A stretch of 64,000 nt of DNA, from assembly GCA_013791905.1 (NCBI GenBank), contig VMSX01000008.1, forward strand, positions 1 to 64,000, written 5' to 3'. A model generated the notes under the pieces. It saw only the letters and a list, made by a program, of their open reading frames with translations. It did not search any database and was not told where the DNA came from. The position numbers and the translations under genes were made by a program. How positions within the stretch are numbered: position 1 is the stretch's first letter; each line of letters opens with the position of its first letter. The DNA comes from Rhodocyclaceae bacterium. GTDB lineage: Bacteria; Pseudomonadota; Gammaproteobacteria; Burkholderiales; Rhodocyclaceae. Positions 47,941 to 56,632 of the stretch are shown here, in pieces.

Positions 47941-49721
47941 TATTTTGCCTTGCTCCAGGAGTCTTTCAGCGTGACTGCCCGATTGAACACCGGCGCACCC
48001 GACCGGGAGTCGACGCGATCGGCGACGAAATAGCCGTGGCGCTCGAACTGGAAGCGCTCCTCGGCTACGGCATCCTTCAGGGAGGGTTCGAGTTGGGCGC
48101 TGATGACGGTCTTCGAGTCCGGGTTGAGGTCAGCGATGAAATCGCGGCCACCACTGCCGGGCGCTTCGACGGCAAACAGCCGGTCGTAGAGCCTGACTTC
48201 GGCCGTGTAAGCGTGGCGTGCCGACAGCCAGTGGATGTTGCCCTTGACCTTGTAAGTGTCGGCGCCCGGCGTGCCGGACTTCGAATCAGCGAAGTAGTTG
48301 CAATGTACGGCGACGACGTTGCCGTCGGCATCCTTGTCGCAACCGGTGCATTCGACGACGAAGCCGTAACGCAGGCGCACCTTGTTGCCCGGAAACAGCC
48401 GGAAGTAGCCCTTGGGCGGAGTTTCGGCGAAGTCCTCGCGCTCGATCCAGAGTTCGCCGGAGAACGGCACGGGGCGTTTGCCCAAGTCCGGCTGTTGCGG
48501 GTGGTTGGGCGCTTCACAGCCTTCTTCCTGCCCCGGCGGATAGTTGTCGATGATGAGCTTGAGCGGGTCGAGCACGGCGATGCGGCGCGGCGCGGTTTCG
48601 TTGAGATGGTCGCGCATGCAGCCTTCGAGCACGCTCATGTCGATCCACGCATCCGACTTGGCGACGCCGATCATCTCGGCAAACTGACGGAAGCCTTCGG
48701 GCGTGAAACCACGGCGGCGCGCACCGCTCAGGGTCGGCAAGCGCGGGTCGTCCCAGCCGTCGACATGCTTTTCGTCGACCAACTGGATCAGCTTGCGCTT
48801 CGACAGCACGACGTAGCTGAGGTTGAGCCGCGCGAACTCCGTTTGCTGGGGCAGTGGCGTATTGACGCAGCCGAGTTCGGCCAGCCGCTGCAGTAGCCAG
48901 TCGTAGAGCGGCCGCTGATCGGCGAATTCGAGCGTGCACAGCGAGTGCGTGATGTTTTCCAGCGCGTCCTCGATGGGATGCGCGTAGGCATACATCGGAT
49001 AGATGCACCAGGTGTTGCCGGTATTGTGGTGCTCGGCATGGCGAATGCGGTAGATGGTCGGATCGCGCAGGTTGATGTTGCCGGAGCTCATGTCGATCTT
49101 TGCCCGCAGCACATGGGCGCCGTCCGGAAACTCGCCGGCCTTCATGCGCCGGAAGAGATCGAGGTTTTCGGCGGGCGTGCGATCGCGGTAGGGCGAATTT
49201 TTTCCCGCTTCGGTCAGCGTGCCGCGGCTGGCGCGCATTGCATCGGCCGACTGCGACTCGACATAGGCATGGCCGGCCTCGATCAGTTTTTCGGCGAACT
49301 CGTACATCCACTGGAAATAGTTCGAAGCGAAGTACTGGTTTTCACCCCAGGCCCAACCCAGCCAATGCACGGCGTCGATGATGGCATCGACGTATTCCTG
49401 CTCTTCCTTCTCCGGATTGGTGTCGTCGAAGCGCAGGTGGCAGGCGCCGCCGTAGTCCTGCGCCAGGCCGAAATTCAGGCAGATCGACTTGGCGTGGCCG
49501 AAATGCAGGTAGCCATTGGGCTCCGGGGGGAAGCGGGTACGGATTTTCGCAATGTCCGCCGTACCCGCTGCGGGGCATTTCATCCCGCCAGAGCCGACTT
49601 TCTGCTGGAGCGCCGGACCGGGCTGGCCCGACCAGGTGCGGCTGGCGTATTTGCCGGCGGCCAGGTCGGCCTCGATGATGTTGCGAATGAAATTGGAGAC
49701 TTTGCTGTCTGAATCGGCCAT
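47940..49721 (-). CDS. glnS: Glutaminyl-tRNA synthetase with an N-terminal insertion
   Basis: A 593-residue class I synthetase charging tRNA-Gln. FPPEPNGYLHFGHAKS carries the HIGH-type signature and VVLSKRKL the KMSKS-type one; the C-terminal anticodon-binding barrels are intact. Between ADLAAGKYAS and RTRFPPEPNG, where E. coli GlnS has about five residues, there are about 37, of which some 15 (KVGSGGMKCPAAGTA) are coded by an extended family A repeat at 49557-49601. The start ATG at 49721 gives the expected MADSDSKVSNFIRNII. It heads an overlapping operon ending in ppk2. Confidence 0.93.
   Translation of the reverse strand: MADSDSKVSNFIRNIIEADLAAGKYASRTWSGQPGPALQQKVGSGGMKCPAAGTADIAKIRTRFPPEPNGYLHFGHAKSICLNFGLAQDYGGACHLRFDDTNPEKEEQEYVDAIIDAVHWLGWAWGENQYFASNYFQWMYEFAEKLIEAGHAYVESQSADAMRASRGTLTEAGKNSPYRDRTPAENLDLFRRMKAGEFPDGAHVLRAKIDMSSGNINLRDPTIYRIRHAEHHNTGNTWCIYPMYAYAHPIEDALENITHSLCTLEFADQRPLYDWLLQRLAELGCVNTPLPQQTEFARLNLSYVVLSKRKLIQLVDEKHVDGWDDPRLPTLSGARRRGFTPEGFRQFAEMIGVAKSDAWIDMSVLEGCMRDHLNETAPRRIAVLDPLKLIIDNYPPGQEEGCEAPNHPQQPDLGKRPVPFSGELWIEREDFAETPPKGYFRLFPGNKVRLRYGFVVECTGCDKDADGNVVAVHCNYFADSKSGTPGADTYKVKGNIHWLSARHAYTAEVRLYDRLFAVEAPGSGGRDFIADLNPDSKTVISAQLEPSLKDAVAEERFQFERHGYFVADRVDSRSGAPVFNRAVTLKDSWSKAK
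49557..49601 (-). repeat. Extended family A repeat (module 2) inside glnS
   Basis: On the minus strand: AAAGTCGGCTCTGGCGGGA, then a 21-nt module 2 containing CCCCGCAGCGGG, then CGGCG. Its length of 45 nt keeps the reading frame. Confidence 0.85.
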
Positions 49722-49781
49722 GTTCTGCAAGGGACTGAGCGAAAAGCAGGATTCTACCGTCGCGACGTAGAATGCGGCCGT

Positions 49782-50165
49782 ATGAATATGCTTGCATTTC
49801 TCGCCATCGGCATCGGTGCGATGCTGGGTGCTTGGCTGCGTTACGGCCTTGGCCTCTGGCTCAATCCGACCTTCACCAGCATGCCGCTCGGCACGCTGAC
49901 CGCCAACCTGATCGGCGGTTATCTGGTCGGCGCGGCGATTGCGGTGTTTCACTTCAATGTCGACATTTCGCCCGAGTTCAAGTTGTTCTTCATCACCGGC
50001 TTCCTCGGCGCACTCACCACCTTTTCCACCTTTTCCGCCGAAGTAGTCGCAATGTTGCAGCGCGCCGAATACGGCTGGGCCGCCGGCACTGCCTCGCTGC
50101 ACCTGTTCGGCTCGCTGCTGATGACCGGTTTGGGCATCGTCACCATCCACAAATTGGCGCAATGA
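49782..50165 (+). CDS. crcB: Fluoride ion channel CrcB/Fluc
   Basis: A 127-residue four-helix membrane protein exporting fluoride as a dual-topology dimer. GAMLGAWLRYGLG at the start, the TLTANLIGGYLVG block with the channel Asn, and GFLGALTTFSTFS (Phe-box and Na site) are characteristic. It is divergent from glnS with only 60 bp between them, and its stop overlaps the hrpA ATG. No fluoride riboswitch could be recognised in the 60 bp. Confidence 0.94.
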   Translation: MNMLAFLAIGIGAMLGAWLRYGLGLWLNPTFTSMPLGTLTANLIGGYLVGAAIAVFHFNVDISPEFKLFFITGFLGALTTFSTFSAEVVAMLQRAEYGWAAGTASLHLFGSLLMTGLGIVTIHKLAQ

Positions 50166-53100
50166 AATTCGACGTTGAGGCCCGCCGGGCGGCGCGTCCG
50201 GCGATCAGCTATGACGATGCGCTGCCGGTCAGCGCGCTACGCGCCGAGATCGCGGTGGCGATCCGCAAGCATCAAGTCGTCGTCATCTGTGGCGAAACCG
50301 GTTCGGGCAAGACGACGCAGTTGCCGAAAATTTGCCTCGAAATCGGCCGCGGCCTGACCGGCCTGATCGGCCACACCCAGCCACGGCGCATCGCCGCGCG
50401 CGCCACTGCCAGCCGCATCGCGCAGGAACTTAAATCAGAACTGGGCCGCTACGTCGGCTACAAGATTCGCTTCACCGACCGCACCTCGGGCGAGAGCTAC
50501 ATCAAGCTGATGACCGATGGCATCCTGCTGGCGGAAACGCAGCACGATCCACTGCTGCGCCAGTACGACACCATCCTGATCGACGAGGCGCACGAACGCT
50601 CGCTCAACATCGATTTCCTGCTTGGCTATCTAAAGTCGGTGCTGGCGCGACGGCGTGACTTGAAGGTGATCGTCACCTCGGCGACGCTGGATGCGGAGCG
50701 TTTCAGCAAACACTTTGACAACGCGCCGGTGATCGAAGTGTCAGGCCGGCTGTATCCGATCGAGACACGCTACCGACCTTTCGATGAAAAGAAAGACAGC
50801 GACCTGAATGACGCCATCGTGGCTGCAGTCAGCGAGGCGTATCGCGAAGGGCCGGGCGATGTGCTGGTGTTTCTCCCAGGCGAGCGCGAGATCCGCGAGG
50901 CGGCAGAGGCATTGCGCAAACATCACCCCCCAGGCCTGGAAGTGCTGCCGCTGTTCGCCCGTCAGTCGGCGCAGGAACAGGCGCGGGTATTTGCCGGCCA
51001 TCAGGGGCGGCGGGTGATTCTGGCGACCAACGTCGCAGAAACCTCACTCACCGTGCCGGGCATTCGTTATGTGATCGATTCCGGGGTGGCGCGCGTCAAG
51101 CGTTACTCGCATCGCAACAAGGTCGAGCAATTGCAGGTCGAGGCAATCTCGCGCGCCTCGGCCAATCAGCGCGCCGGCCGCTGCGGGCGCGTGGCGGCCG
51201 GCGTCTGTTTCCGCCTTTACGCCGAAGACGATTTCAACAAGCGCGCGGCTTACACCGAACCGGAGATTCTGCGTTCATCGCTGGCCGGCGTGATCCTGCG
51301 CATGAAATCGTTGCACCTCGGCGCTGTGGAGGATTTTCCATTTCTGGAAGCGCCGCTGCCGCGCATGATCGCCGATGGCTACACCCTGCTGGCCGAATTG
51401 GGTGCCCTTGACGAGACCAGCAAGGAGCTGACCGCCGTTGGCAAGGAGTTGGCGAAGCTGCCGCTCGATCCGAAGATCGGCCGCATGATCCTCGCCGCGC
51501 GCGAGCACGGCTGTCTCGGGGAGGTGCTGATCATCGCCGCCGCGCTTGGCACCCAGGACCCGCGCGACCGACCGCAGGAACAGGCCGCAGCGGCCGACCA
51601 GGCGCATGCCAAATGGAAGGACGAGAAATCCGAGTTCCTTTCCTACCTGAAGCTGTGGGCTGCTGCCGATGAAGTCTGGAAGCAGGAGAGTTCGAACAAG
51701 CAGCGCCAGTGGTGCCGGCAGAACTTCATCAACTGGCTGCGTTTGCGCGAATGGCGCGAAGTCCATGGCCAGTTGCTGACCGTGTGCCACGAACACGCAT
51801 GGCAAGAGAATCAACTTCCGGCCAGCTACGAGGCCATCCACAAGGCGCTGCTGACGGGCTTGCTCGGCCACCTCGGCTTGAAAAACGAGGAAGACCAGAA
51901 TTATCTGGGCGCGCGTGGCATCAAATTTTTCATCCATCCCGGCTCGGCGCTGGTGAAAAAGGCCGGGCGCTGGATCGTCGCCGCCGAACTGGTCGAGACC
52001 TCGCGCCTGTTCGCCCGCTGTGTGGCGAAGATCGAACCCGCGTGGCTGGAGCAGGTCGGCGCGCACCTGATTCGCCGCCATGTCTTTGAGCCGCACTGGG
52101 GAAAATCCGCCGGGCAGGTCGTCGCCTGGGAGCGCATCACCCTGCACGGCCTGCTGCTGCATGCCAAGCGCCGCGTCAGCTTCGGCAAAACGAGCGATGA
52201 AGTGCCGCTGGCGCGCGAGCTGCTGATTCGCGGTGCGCTGGTGAATGGCGAAGTGGGCGAGGACTGGGTGCGCAAATGGCGCTTCCTGCAGCACAACCAG
52301 AAACTCAAGGCGGAGATCGAAAAACTCGAACACAAGTCGCGGCGTCCCGATGTGCTGGTCGATGACGAACTGGTGTACGCCTTCTTCGATGCCGCCGTGC
52401 CGGCCGGCATCAACACGCTGGCAGCCTTTGACAAATGGCGGCGTGAAGCAGAGCGTGAAACCCCCCGGCTGCTCTGCCTCGAAAAAGACCAATTGATGCG
52501 CCACGAGGCGGCCGGCATCACCACCGACGCCTTTCCGCACACGCTCGAACATCGCGGCCAGACCTATCAGCTTGCCTATCACCACGACCCCGGCGCGTCC
52601 GACGACGGCGTGACGCTGGCGCTGCCGCTGGTGGCGCTCAATCAGGTGCCGGCAACGCGCCTCGAATGGCTGGTGCCCGGCCTGCTCAAGGAAAAAATCA
52701 TTGCGCTGCTCAAGACCTTGCCGCAGAAATATCGCCATCGCGTGCAGCCGCTCGATGCCTTTGCCGAGCAGTTTTGTGCGGCAGCAGAAGCTGGCGAGCC
52801 GTATGGCGATGAACCGCTGGTGCTGGCCCTGACGCGCAGCATCGAGGAGAAGATTGCGTTGAAACTTCCCCTCGACAGTCTGCGGCCCGGCGAACTGCGG
52901 CCGCATCTGTTCATGAACTTCCGGCTGCTGGACGAGCACGGCGGCACGCTGGCCATGTCGCGCAATCTCGCCGAGTTGCGCGCTCAGCATGGCGATCGCG
53001 TGACGCAGGCGTTTACCCGTGCCGATGTTCCGGTTGTCAGCAACGTAAAAGTCGGCGCTGGCGAGACGGCGTGGACCTTCGGTGCATTGCCCGAACTGCT

Positions 53101-53911
53101 GGAAATCGAAGTGGCGGGGCGGCCGGTGGTCGGCTTCCCGGCCCTGGTGGATGAAGGCAATGGTGTTCGCCTGACCGCCTACGACACGGAGGACAAGGCC
53201 GGAAGCGAACATCGCAAGGGTCTGGCACGTTTGTTTTCCCTGCAACTGGCGGCGCAGGTCAAGGCCATCGAGAAGTTGCCGGACCTGCGGAACATGGCCA
53301 TGCAGTTCCTGCCGCTGGGCACCGAGAAGGAATTGCAGGAGCAGTTGATCGCCGCCACGCTGGATCGCACCTGCCTGATGGAGCCGTTGCCGGCGGACGA
53401 AGCGGCATTCACAGCACGCCGCGATGCGGCGAAGGGGCGCATGCTGCTGGTGGCCCAGGAAATCGTGCGGCTGGTCGGGGTGATCCTGTCTGAGCATGCG
53501 ACACTGCTGAAGAAGCTGGCTGCTGCACAGAAAACCTTTCCGCAGGCCTGTGCCGACATCAAGGTGCAACTCGATGACCTGCTGCAGAAACGCTTCATCA
53601 TCGCCACGCCCTTCGAACGACTGCAATCTTTTCCGCGCTACCTGAAGGCGATCGGTCTGCGGCTCGACAAGGCGAAGAACGATGCGGCGCGAGATGCCAG
53701 GCTGATGGCCGACTGGCAGGCGCTGGCGCAGACATGGACGCGCGAGCGCAGCGCCATGCGCAAGGCCAACCTAAGCGACCCGTTTCTGGAAGAATATCGC
53801 TGGCTGCTGGAAGAGTTGCGCGTCGCGCTGTTCGCCCAGGAACTGAAGACGCCGAGTCCGGTGTCGCTGAAACGTTTGCAGAAAATGTGGGAAGGGAGGG
53901 CGAGATCATGA
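50162..53911 (+). CDS. hrpA: ATP-dependent RNA helicase HrpA
   Basis: A 1249-residue DEAH-box helicase acting on mRNA and stalled ribosomes. Walker A GETGSGKTTQLPK (about 45), DEAH in LIDEAHERSLN (about 140), SATLDAERF, the helicase C motif RAGRCGR, HA2 and OB regions, then the long DUF3418 C-terminus typical of HrpA. Two family A repeats lie inside: KSVLARRRDLK next to motif III (50632) and NVKVGAGETAW in the C-terminal part (53047). ATGA overlaps join it to crcB and the EI24 gene. Confidence 0.95.
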   Translation: MKFDVEARRAARPAISYDDALPVSALRAEIAVAIRKHQVVVICGETGSGKTTQLPKICLEIGRGLTGLIGHTQPRRIAARATASRIAQELKSELGRYVGYKIRFTDRTSGESYIKLMTDGILLAETQHDPLLRQYDTILIDEAHERSLNIDFLLGYLKSVLARRRDLKVIVTSATLDAERFSKHFDNAPVIEVSGRLYPIETRYRPFDEKKDSDLNDAIVAAVSEAYREGPGDVLVFLPGEREIREAAEALRKHHPPGLEVLPLFARQSAQEQARVFAGHQGRRVILATNVAETSLTVPGIRYVIDSGVARVKRYSHRNKVEQLQVEAISRASANQRAGRCGRVAAGVCFRLYAEDDFNKRAAYTEPEILRSSLAGVILRMKSLHLGAVEDFPFLEAPLPRMIADGYTLLAELGALDETSKELTAVGKELAKLPLDPKIGRMILAAREHGCLGEVLIIAAALGTQDPRDRPQEQAAAADQAHAKWKDEKSEFLSYLKLWAAADEVWKQESSNKQRQWCRQNFINWLRLREWREVHGQLLTVCHEHAWQENQLPASYEAIHKALLTGLLGHLGLKNEEDQNYLGARGIKFFIHPGSALVKKAGRWIVAAELVETSRLFARCVAKIEPAWLEQVGAHLIRRHVFEPHWGKSAGQVVAWERITLHGLLLHAKRRVSFGKTSDEVPLARELLIRGALVNGEVGEDWVRKWRFLQHNQKLKAEIEKLEHKSRRPDVLVDDELVYAFFDAAVPAGINTLAAFDKWRREAERETPRLLCLEKDQLMRHEAAGITTDAFPHTLEHRGQTYQLAYHHDPGASDDGVTLALPLVALNQVPATRLEWLVPGLLKEKIIALLKTLPQKYRHRVQPLDAFAEQFCAAAEAGEPYGDEPLVLALTRSIEEKIALKLPLDSLRPGELRPHLFMNFRLLDEHGGTLAMSRNLAELRAQHGDRVTQAFTRADVPVVSNVKVGAGETAWTFGALPELLEIEVAGRPVVGFPALVDEGNGVRLTAYDTEDKAGSEHRKGLARLFSLQLAAQVKAIEKLPDLRNMAMQFLPLGTEKELQEQLIAATLDRTCLMEPLPADEAAFTARRDAAKGRMLLVAQEIVRLVGVILSEHATLLKKLAAAQKTFPQACADIKVQLDDLLQKRFIIATPFERLQSFPRYLKAIGLRLDKAKNDAARDARLMADWQALAQTWTRERSAMRKANLSDPFLEEYRWLLEELRVALFAQELKTPSPVSLKRLQKMWEGRARS
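50632..50655 (+). repeat. Family A repeat inside hrpA (helicase core)
   Basis: Two mismatches to consensus over 24 bp. It codes for KSVLARRR in the YLK.LL.RR.DLK segment that is conserved in HrpA, with no length change. Confidence 0.75.
53047..53071 (+). repeat. Family A repeat inside hrpA (C-terminal part)
   Basis: One mismatch; codes for KVGAGETA just before the W(T/S)FG.LPE block of DUF3418. Confidence 0.85.
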
Positions 53912-54630
53912 CCGCCACGGATAGCCTGCCGCAAATCGTGCTGCGTGCAGCGCGCGACCTGTTGCGGCCCGAGATGCTCTTGCATGCGCTGTGGCCACCG
54001 CTGGTTGCGCTGGCGCTCTGGTCGGGCGTGGCTTATTTTGCCTGGATACCCGTTTCCGAGTGGGTCGTCACGCAGTTGCCCGAGTGGTCATGGCTGACCT
54101 GGATGGGGGCCTGGCTCGCGCACATCGCCGTGTTGTTCGTCTTTGCGCCGCTGGTGTATTTCACTGCCTTGTTGCTGGTGGCGGTGTTTGCCCTGCCGCG
54201 CATGATGGCGATTGTCGCGGCGCGCGACTACCCGGATGTCTCGCGCCAGGGCTCGGTCAGCGCAGCGCTGTGGGGCAGCCTGGCCAACACCTTGGTGGCG
54301 GGAGCGATCTTTATTGTCGGCTGGCTCGTGACCTTGCCCTTGCTGTTGATTCCCGGCGCGGTGCTGGTCCTGCCGATTTTCTGGGCGGCGTGGCTCAACC
54401 AGCGGGCTTTCCGCTTCGATGCCCTTGCCGAGCATGCGCTGCCCGCCGAACGTACAACGCTGATCCGGCGCGAAAAGGGCAAGCTGTATCTGGCCGGACT
54501 GGTCAGCGCGCTGCTGGCGCACGTGCCGTTGCTCAACTTGTTTTCGCTGACCTTCACCGCCCTCTTATTTGTTCACCTGTGCCTCGCCTCGCTGCGGCGT
54601 TTGCGGAGCGAGAATGGAATAACTGTATGA
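53908..54630 (+). CDS. EI24 domain (CysZ-like) membrane protein
   Basis: A 240-residue inner-membrane protein with about five hydrophobic segments and the RDYPDVSRQGS and LLLIPGAVLVLPIFWAAWLNQRAFRFDALAEHA blocks of the EI24/CysZ family. CysZ imports sulfate; this branch, next to hrpA and a CinA-like gene, has no assigned substrate. GGGAGG precedes the ATG, which overlaps the hrpA stop. Confidence 0.88.
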   Translation: MTATDSLPQIVLRAARDLLRPEMLLHALWPPLVALALWSGVAYFAWIPVSEWVVTQLPEWSWLTWMGAWLAHIAVLFVFAPLVYFTALLLVAVFALPRMMAIVAARDYPDVSRQGSVSAALWGSLANTLVAGAIFIVGWLVTLPLLLIPGAVLVLPIFWAAWLNQRAFRFDALAEHALPAERTTLIRREKGKLYLAGLVSALLAHVPLLNLFSLTFTALLFVHLCLASLRRLRSENGITV

Positions 54631-55403
54631 GAACCTACGGCGCGATCATCATTGGTGACGAGATCATGCGCGGCAAGCGGCAGGACAAGCATTTTGCCAA
54701 ACTGATCGAGATCTTCGCCACACCGGAGCGAGGCCTGCGCCTGTCATGGGTTCAGTATCTGGGCGACGAACGGCCGCGCCTGGTCGAAGTGCTGAGTCGC
54801 ACGCTGGCGTCGGGCGATGTCGTGTTCTGTTTTGGCGGCATCGGCGTCACGCCCGATGACCATACGCGCCAGGCTGCGGCCCTCGCCGCCGGCGTGCCGC
54901 TCGAACTCAATGCTGATGCGGAGCGTGAGATCCGCGCGCGCATGGCCGAGATCGGCCAGCAAGTCACCCCGGCGCGGCTCGAACTCGGTACGGTGCCGCA
55001 GGGCAGCCGCATCATCCCCAATCCCTTCAACCGCATCCCCGGCTTTTCATTGGGCGACCACCATTTCCTGCCCGGCTTTCCGCAAATGTCCTGGCCGATG
55101 GCCGAGTGGGTGCTCGATACCTATTACCGCGATGATTTTGGCCAGTTGCCGGAAGCCGAGGCATCGATTCTGGTCTGGGAGGGGCTGGAAGGCCTGATGC
55201 TCGACCTGATGCACCAGGTTGAAGCCGACTTCACCGGTCTCACGGTATTCAGCCTGCCGACACTGGGCAGTGAAAGCGTCCGGCATCACGTCGAACTGGG
55301 TGTGCGCGGCAACCCGGCGCAGGTGGTCCTGGCGATCGAGGTACTCAAGCGCGGCGTAACGCAACTCGGCTACAGCTTCGACGCTAACTTTCATGATGCG
55401 TAG
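54627..55403 (+). CDS. CinA-like / MoCF-biosynthesis (molybdopterin-binding) domain protein
   Basis: A 258-residue protein with the MoaB/MogA-type domain that opens CinA: GAIIIGDEIMRGKRQDKHFAKL near the start, FCFGGIGVTPDDHTRQA (the GG.G.T.DD.T motif) and LPGFPQMSWPM. It lacks the CinA C-terminal amidase domain. The ATG overlaps the EI24 gene stop. Competence or NMN deamidation roles of CinA cannot be assumed for this short form. Confidence 0.88.
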   Translation: MRTYGAIIIGDEIMRGKRQDKHFAKLIEIFATPERGLRLSWVQYLGDERPRLVEVLSRTLASGDVVFCFGGIGVTPDDHTRQAAALAAGVPLELNADAEREIRARMAEIGQQVTPARLELGTVPQGSRIIPNPFNRIPGFSLGDHHFLPGFPQMSWPMAEWVLDTYYRDDFGQLPEAEASILVWEGLEGLMLDLMHQVEADFTGLTVFSLPTLGSESVRHHVELGVRGNPAQVVLAIEVLKRGVTQLGYSFDANFHDA

Positions 55404-55424
55404 GCTATGCCCCCGATCATGAAA

Positions 55425-55569
55425 TACGCCCGCCCCCCTTCGCCCCCCGCGCGGGGGGTTCCAAAGGGCTCGCTGACGCTCGTCTGTCACGGGGCGCTCT
55501 TCCCAGCACGAGTGCGGATTGCGGCTGCGCCGCGTACCGCGTTTGCTTGGGGCGGCCCGGCGCAAACGC
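55425..55569 (-). repeat. Family B element, copy 5 (after the CinA-like gene)
   Basis: A CCCCCC/GGGGGG hairpin near 55443-55458, then a CTCGCTGACGCTCG block, a GCGGC/GCCGC hairpin, and a perfect 8-bp stem GCGTTTGC/GCAAACGC (55539-55546 with 55562-55569) around the 15-nt loop in reverse complement. Confidence 0.88.
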
Positions 55570-55588
55570 TGAGTTTTTCACGTTAATG

Positions 55589-55612
55589 AAAGTCGGCGCT
55601 GGCGGGACGGCG
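55589..55612 (+). repeat. Family A repeat (perfect, intergenic)
   Basis: An exact copy on the plus strand between the family B element and the phasin terminator. Confidence 0.9.
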
Positions 55613-55628
55613 CTTTCAGAGCAAGGGC

Positions 55629-55660
55629 AAAAAAAAAGCCCCGACCGAAGGTCGGGGCTT
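55629..55660 (-). terminator. Phasin gene terminator (probably bidirectional)
   Basis: A perfect 11-bp stem AAGCCCCGACC/GGTCGGGGCTT with a GAA loop (55636-55646 with 55650-55660) is followed on the minus strand by nine T. A second small hairpin, GGTTCC/GGAACC, lies at 55665-55681. Confidence 0.92.
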
Positions 55661-55715
55661 AAACGGTTCCATTGCGGAACCGGAGGAGGAGACAATACTG
55701 TTACTTGATCAGAGC

Positions 55716-56276
55716 TCAGGCAGCCTTCTTGGCTTTGGGAGCAGCGGCGCCCACGGCCTTGACGGTTGCGCTGGTTGCGGCTGCAACGTTCGCTTCGGTC
55801 ATTTCGGCAACCTGCTTGGCAGCCTTGTTCATGGTTTCGTAAGCGGAGTTGGCAGCGGCGATGGCGGACTTGACAGCGGCGACAGCGACGTCGGAGCCGG
55901 CGGGCGCGCCTTTGACGGCATTGTCCAGCGCGGAGCTGACATTCTTGTTCATCTCGACATACTGGCTGTCGAGAATCTTGGTGAACTCGCCTTGTGACTG
56001 GGTGGCGATTTCATAGACGCTGCGCGAATAGGCAACGGCTTTTTCGAACATCGGCTGAGCCAGGGCGGTTTGCATGCCCATCAGGTCTTGCACGTCACGC
56101 ACGGCCATCATCGACTTGGCGTTATTCACGGTGTCTTCCAGCAGCATGCGGGCGGCGTTCAGGTTCAGGGCGGCAAGGCGCTCGGCGCTGGCAAACGCGG
56201 TGTTGGCGATGGTCAGCAAGGTTTCGACGTTGGCTTTGTTGGCGCCGGCGAGTTGCTCGGGGGTCGTGTTGTACAT
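55716..56276 (-). CDS. phaP: Phasin family protein
   Basis: A 186-residue amphipathic helical protein that coats polyhydroxyalkanoate granules. It starts MYNTTPEQLAGANKANVETLLTIAN, the typical phasin_2 opening, contains the ALAQPMFEKAVAYSRSVYEIA block and ends in an Ala/Lys-rich tail. AGGAG lies six bases before the ATG. The upstream region has several TTGCA/TGCAA motifs that could bind the PHA regulator PhaR. No PHA synthase is in the window. Confidence 0.93.
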   Translation of the reverse strand: MYNTTPEQLAGANKANVETLLTIANTAFASAERLAALNLNAARMLLEDTVNNAKSMMAVRDVQDLMGMQTALAQPMFEKAVAYSRSVYEIATQSQGEFTKILDSQYVEMNKNVSSALDNAVKGAPAGSDVAVAAVKSAIAAANSAYETMNKAAKQVAEMTEANVAAATSATVKAVGAAAPKAKKAA

Positions 56277-56632
56277 GGCGATCTCCTAAATTGAATTGAA
56301 AGTGCGTTAAAAATCGTAGTTCGATTCAGCGATTTGGTCTTCTTTTCGCATCTTGAAGGTTTCAACCTCCATTCGATACGATATGTTGCAGTGCAGCATT
56401 GACCAAATTATAGGTGGGGAAACGCCGAAGTCAAGCGATTTATTGTGCAATGCAACAAAAACTTTCGTTTTAGGATGTTTATATCAGTAAATCAATTAGT
56501 TACTTTATATGATCGGCCCTGAATAGCCGGGTGTTTCGGCTATTATCCACCGATTATGTTGCATTGCAAGCATTGCGCAATAGGTGTGTACGGCCAGTGT
56601 TGTTTCCGTACTTGGCGGCCGGAGGCCGACGC
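56277..56632. other. 356-bp AT-rich intergenic region (phasin promoter side)
   Basis: Much more AT-rich than its surroundings. It holds the phasin promoter region with TTGCA-type motifs and the downstream end of the enoyl-CoA hydratase gene. No credible ORF. Confidence 0.6.
56385..56585. promoter_or_regulatory. Cluster of TTGCA/TGCAA motifs upstream of phasin
   Basis: GTTGCAGTGCAGC (about 56386), GTGCAATGCAACA (about 56445) and GTTGCATTGCAAGCATTGCGCAA (about 56558-56580, split here only as a description) are related inverted TGCA-rich sites. PhaR repressors of PHA producers bind TGCA-rich sites near phaP; assignment is inference. Confidence 0.45.

Larger units (their letters stand above)
55404..55715. 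other. 312-bp gene-free region with family B and A repeats and a terminator
   Basis: Between the convergent CinA-like and phasin genes: a B element, a perfect A repeat, then the phasin terminator. No ORF is credible. Confidence 0.8.

Noticed and set aside
48255-48285. GTCGGCGCCCGGCG in glnS resembling family A
   Set aside because: Too many mismatches after the first eight bases; it is in an ordinary variable loop of GlnRS.
49722-49781. Fluoride riboswitch upstream of crcB
   Set aside because: The gap to glnS is only 60 bp and I could not find the conserved riboswitch pattern.
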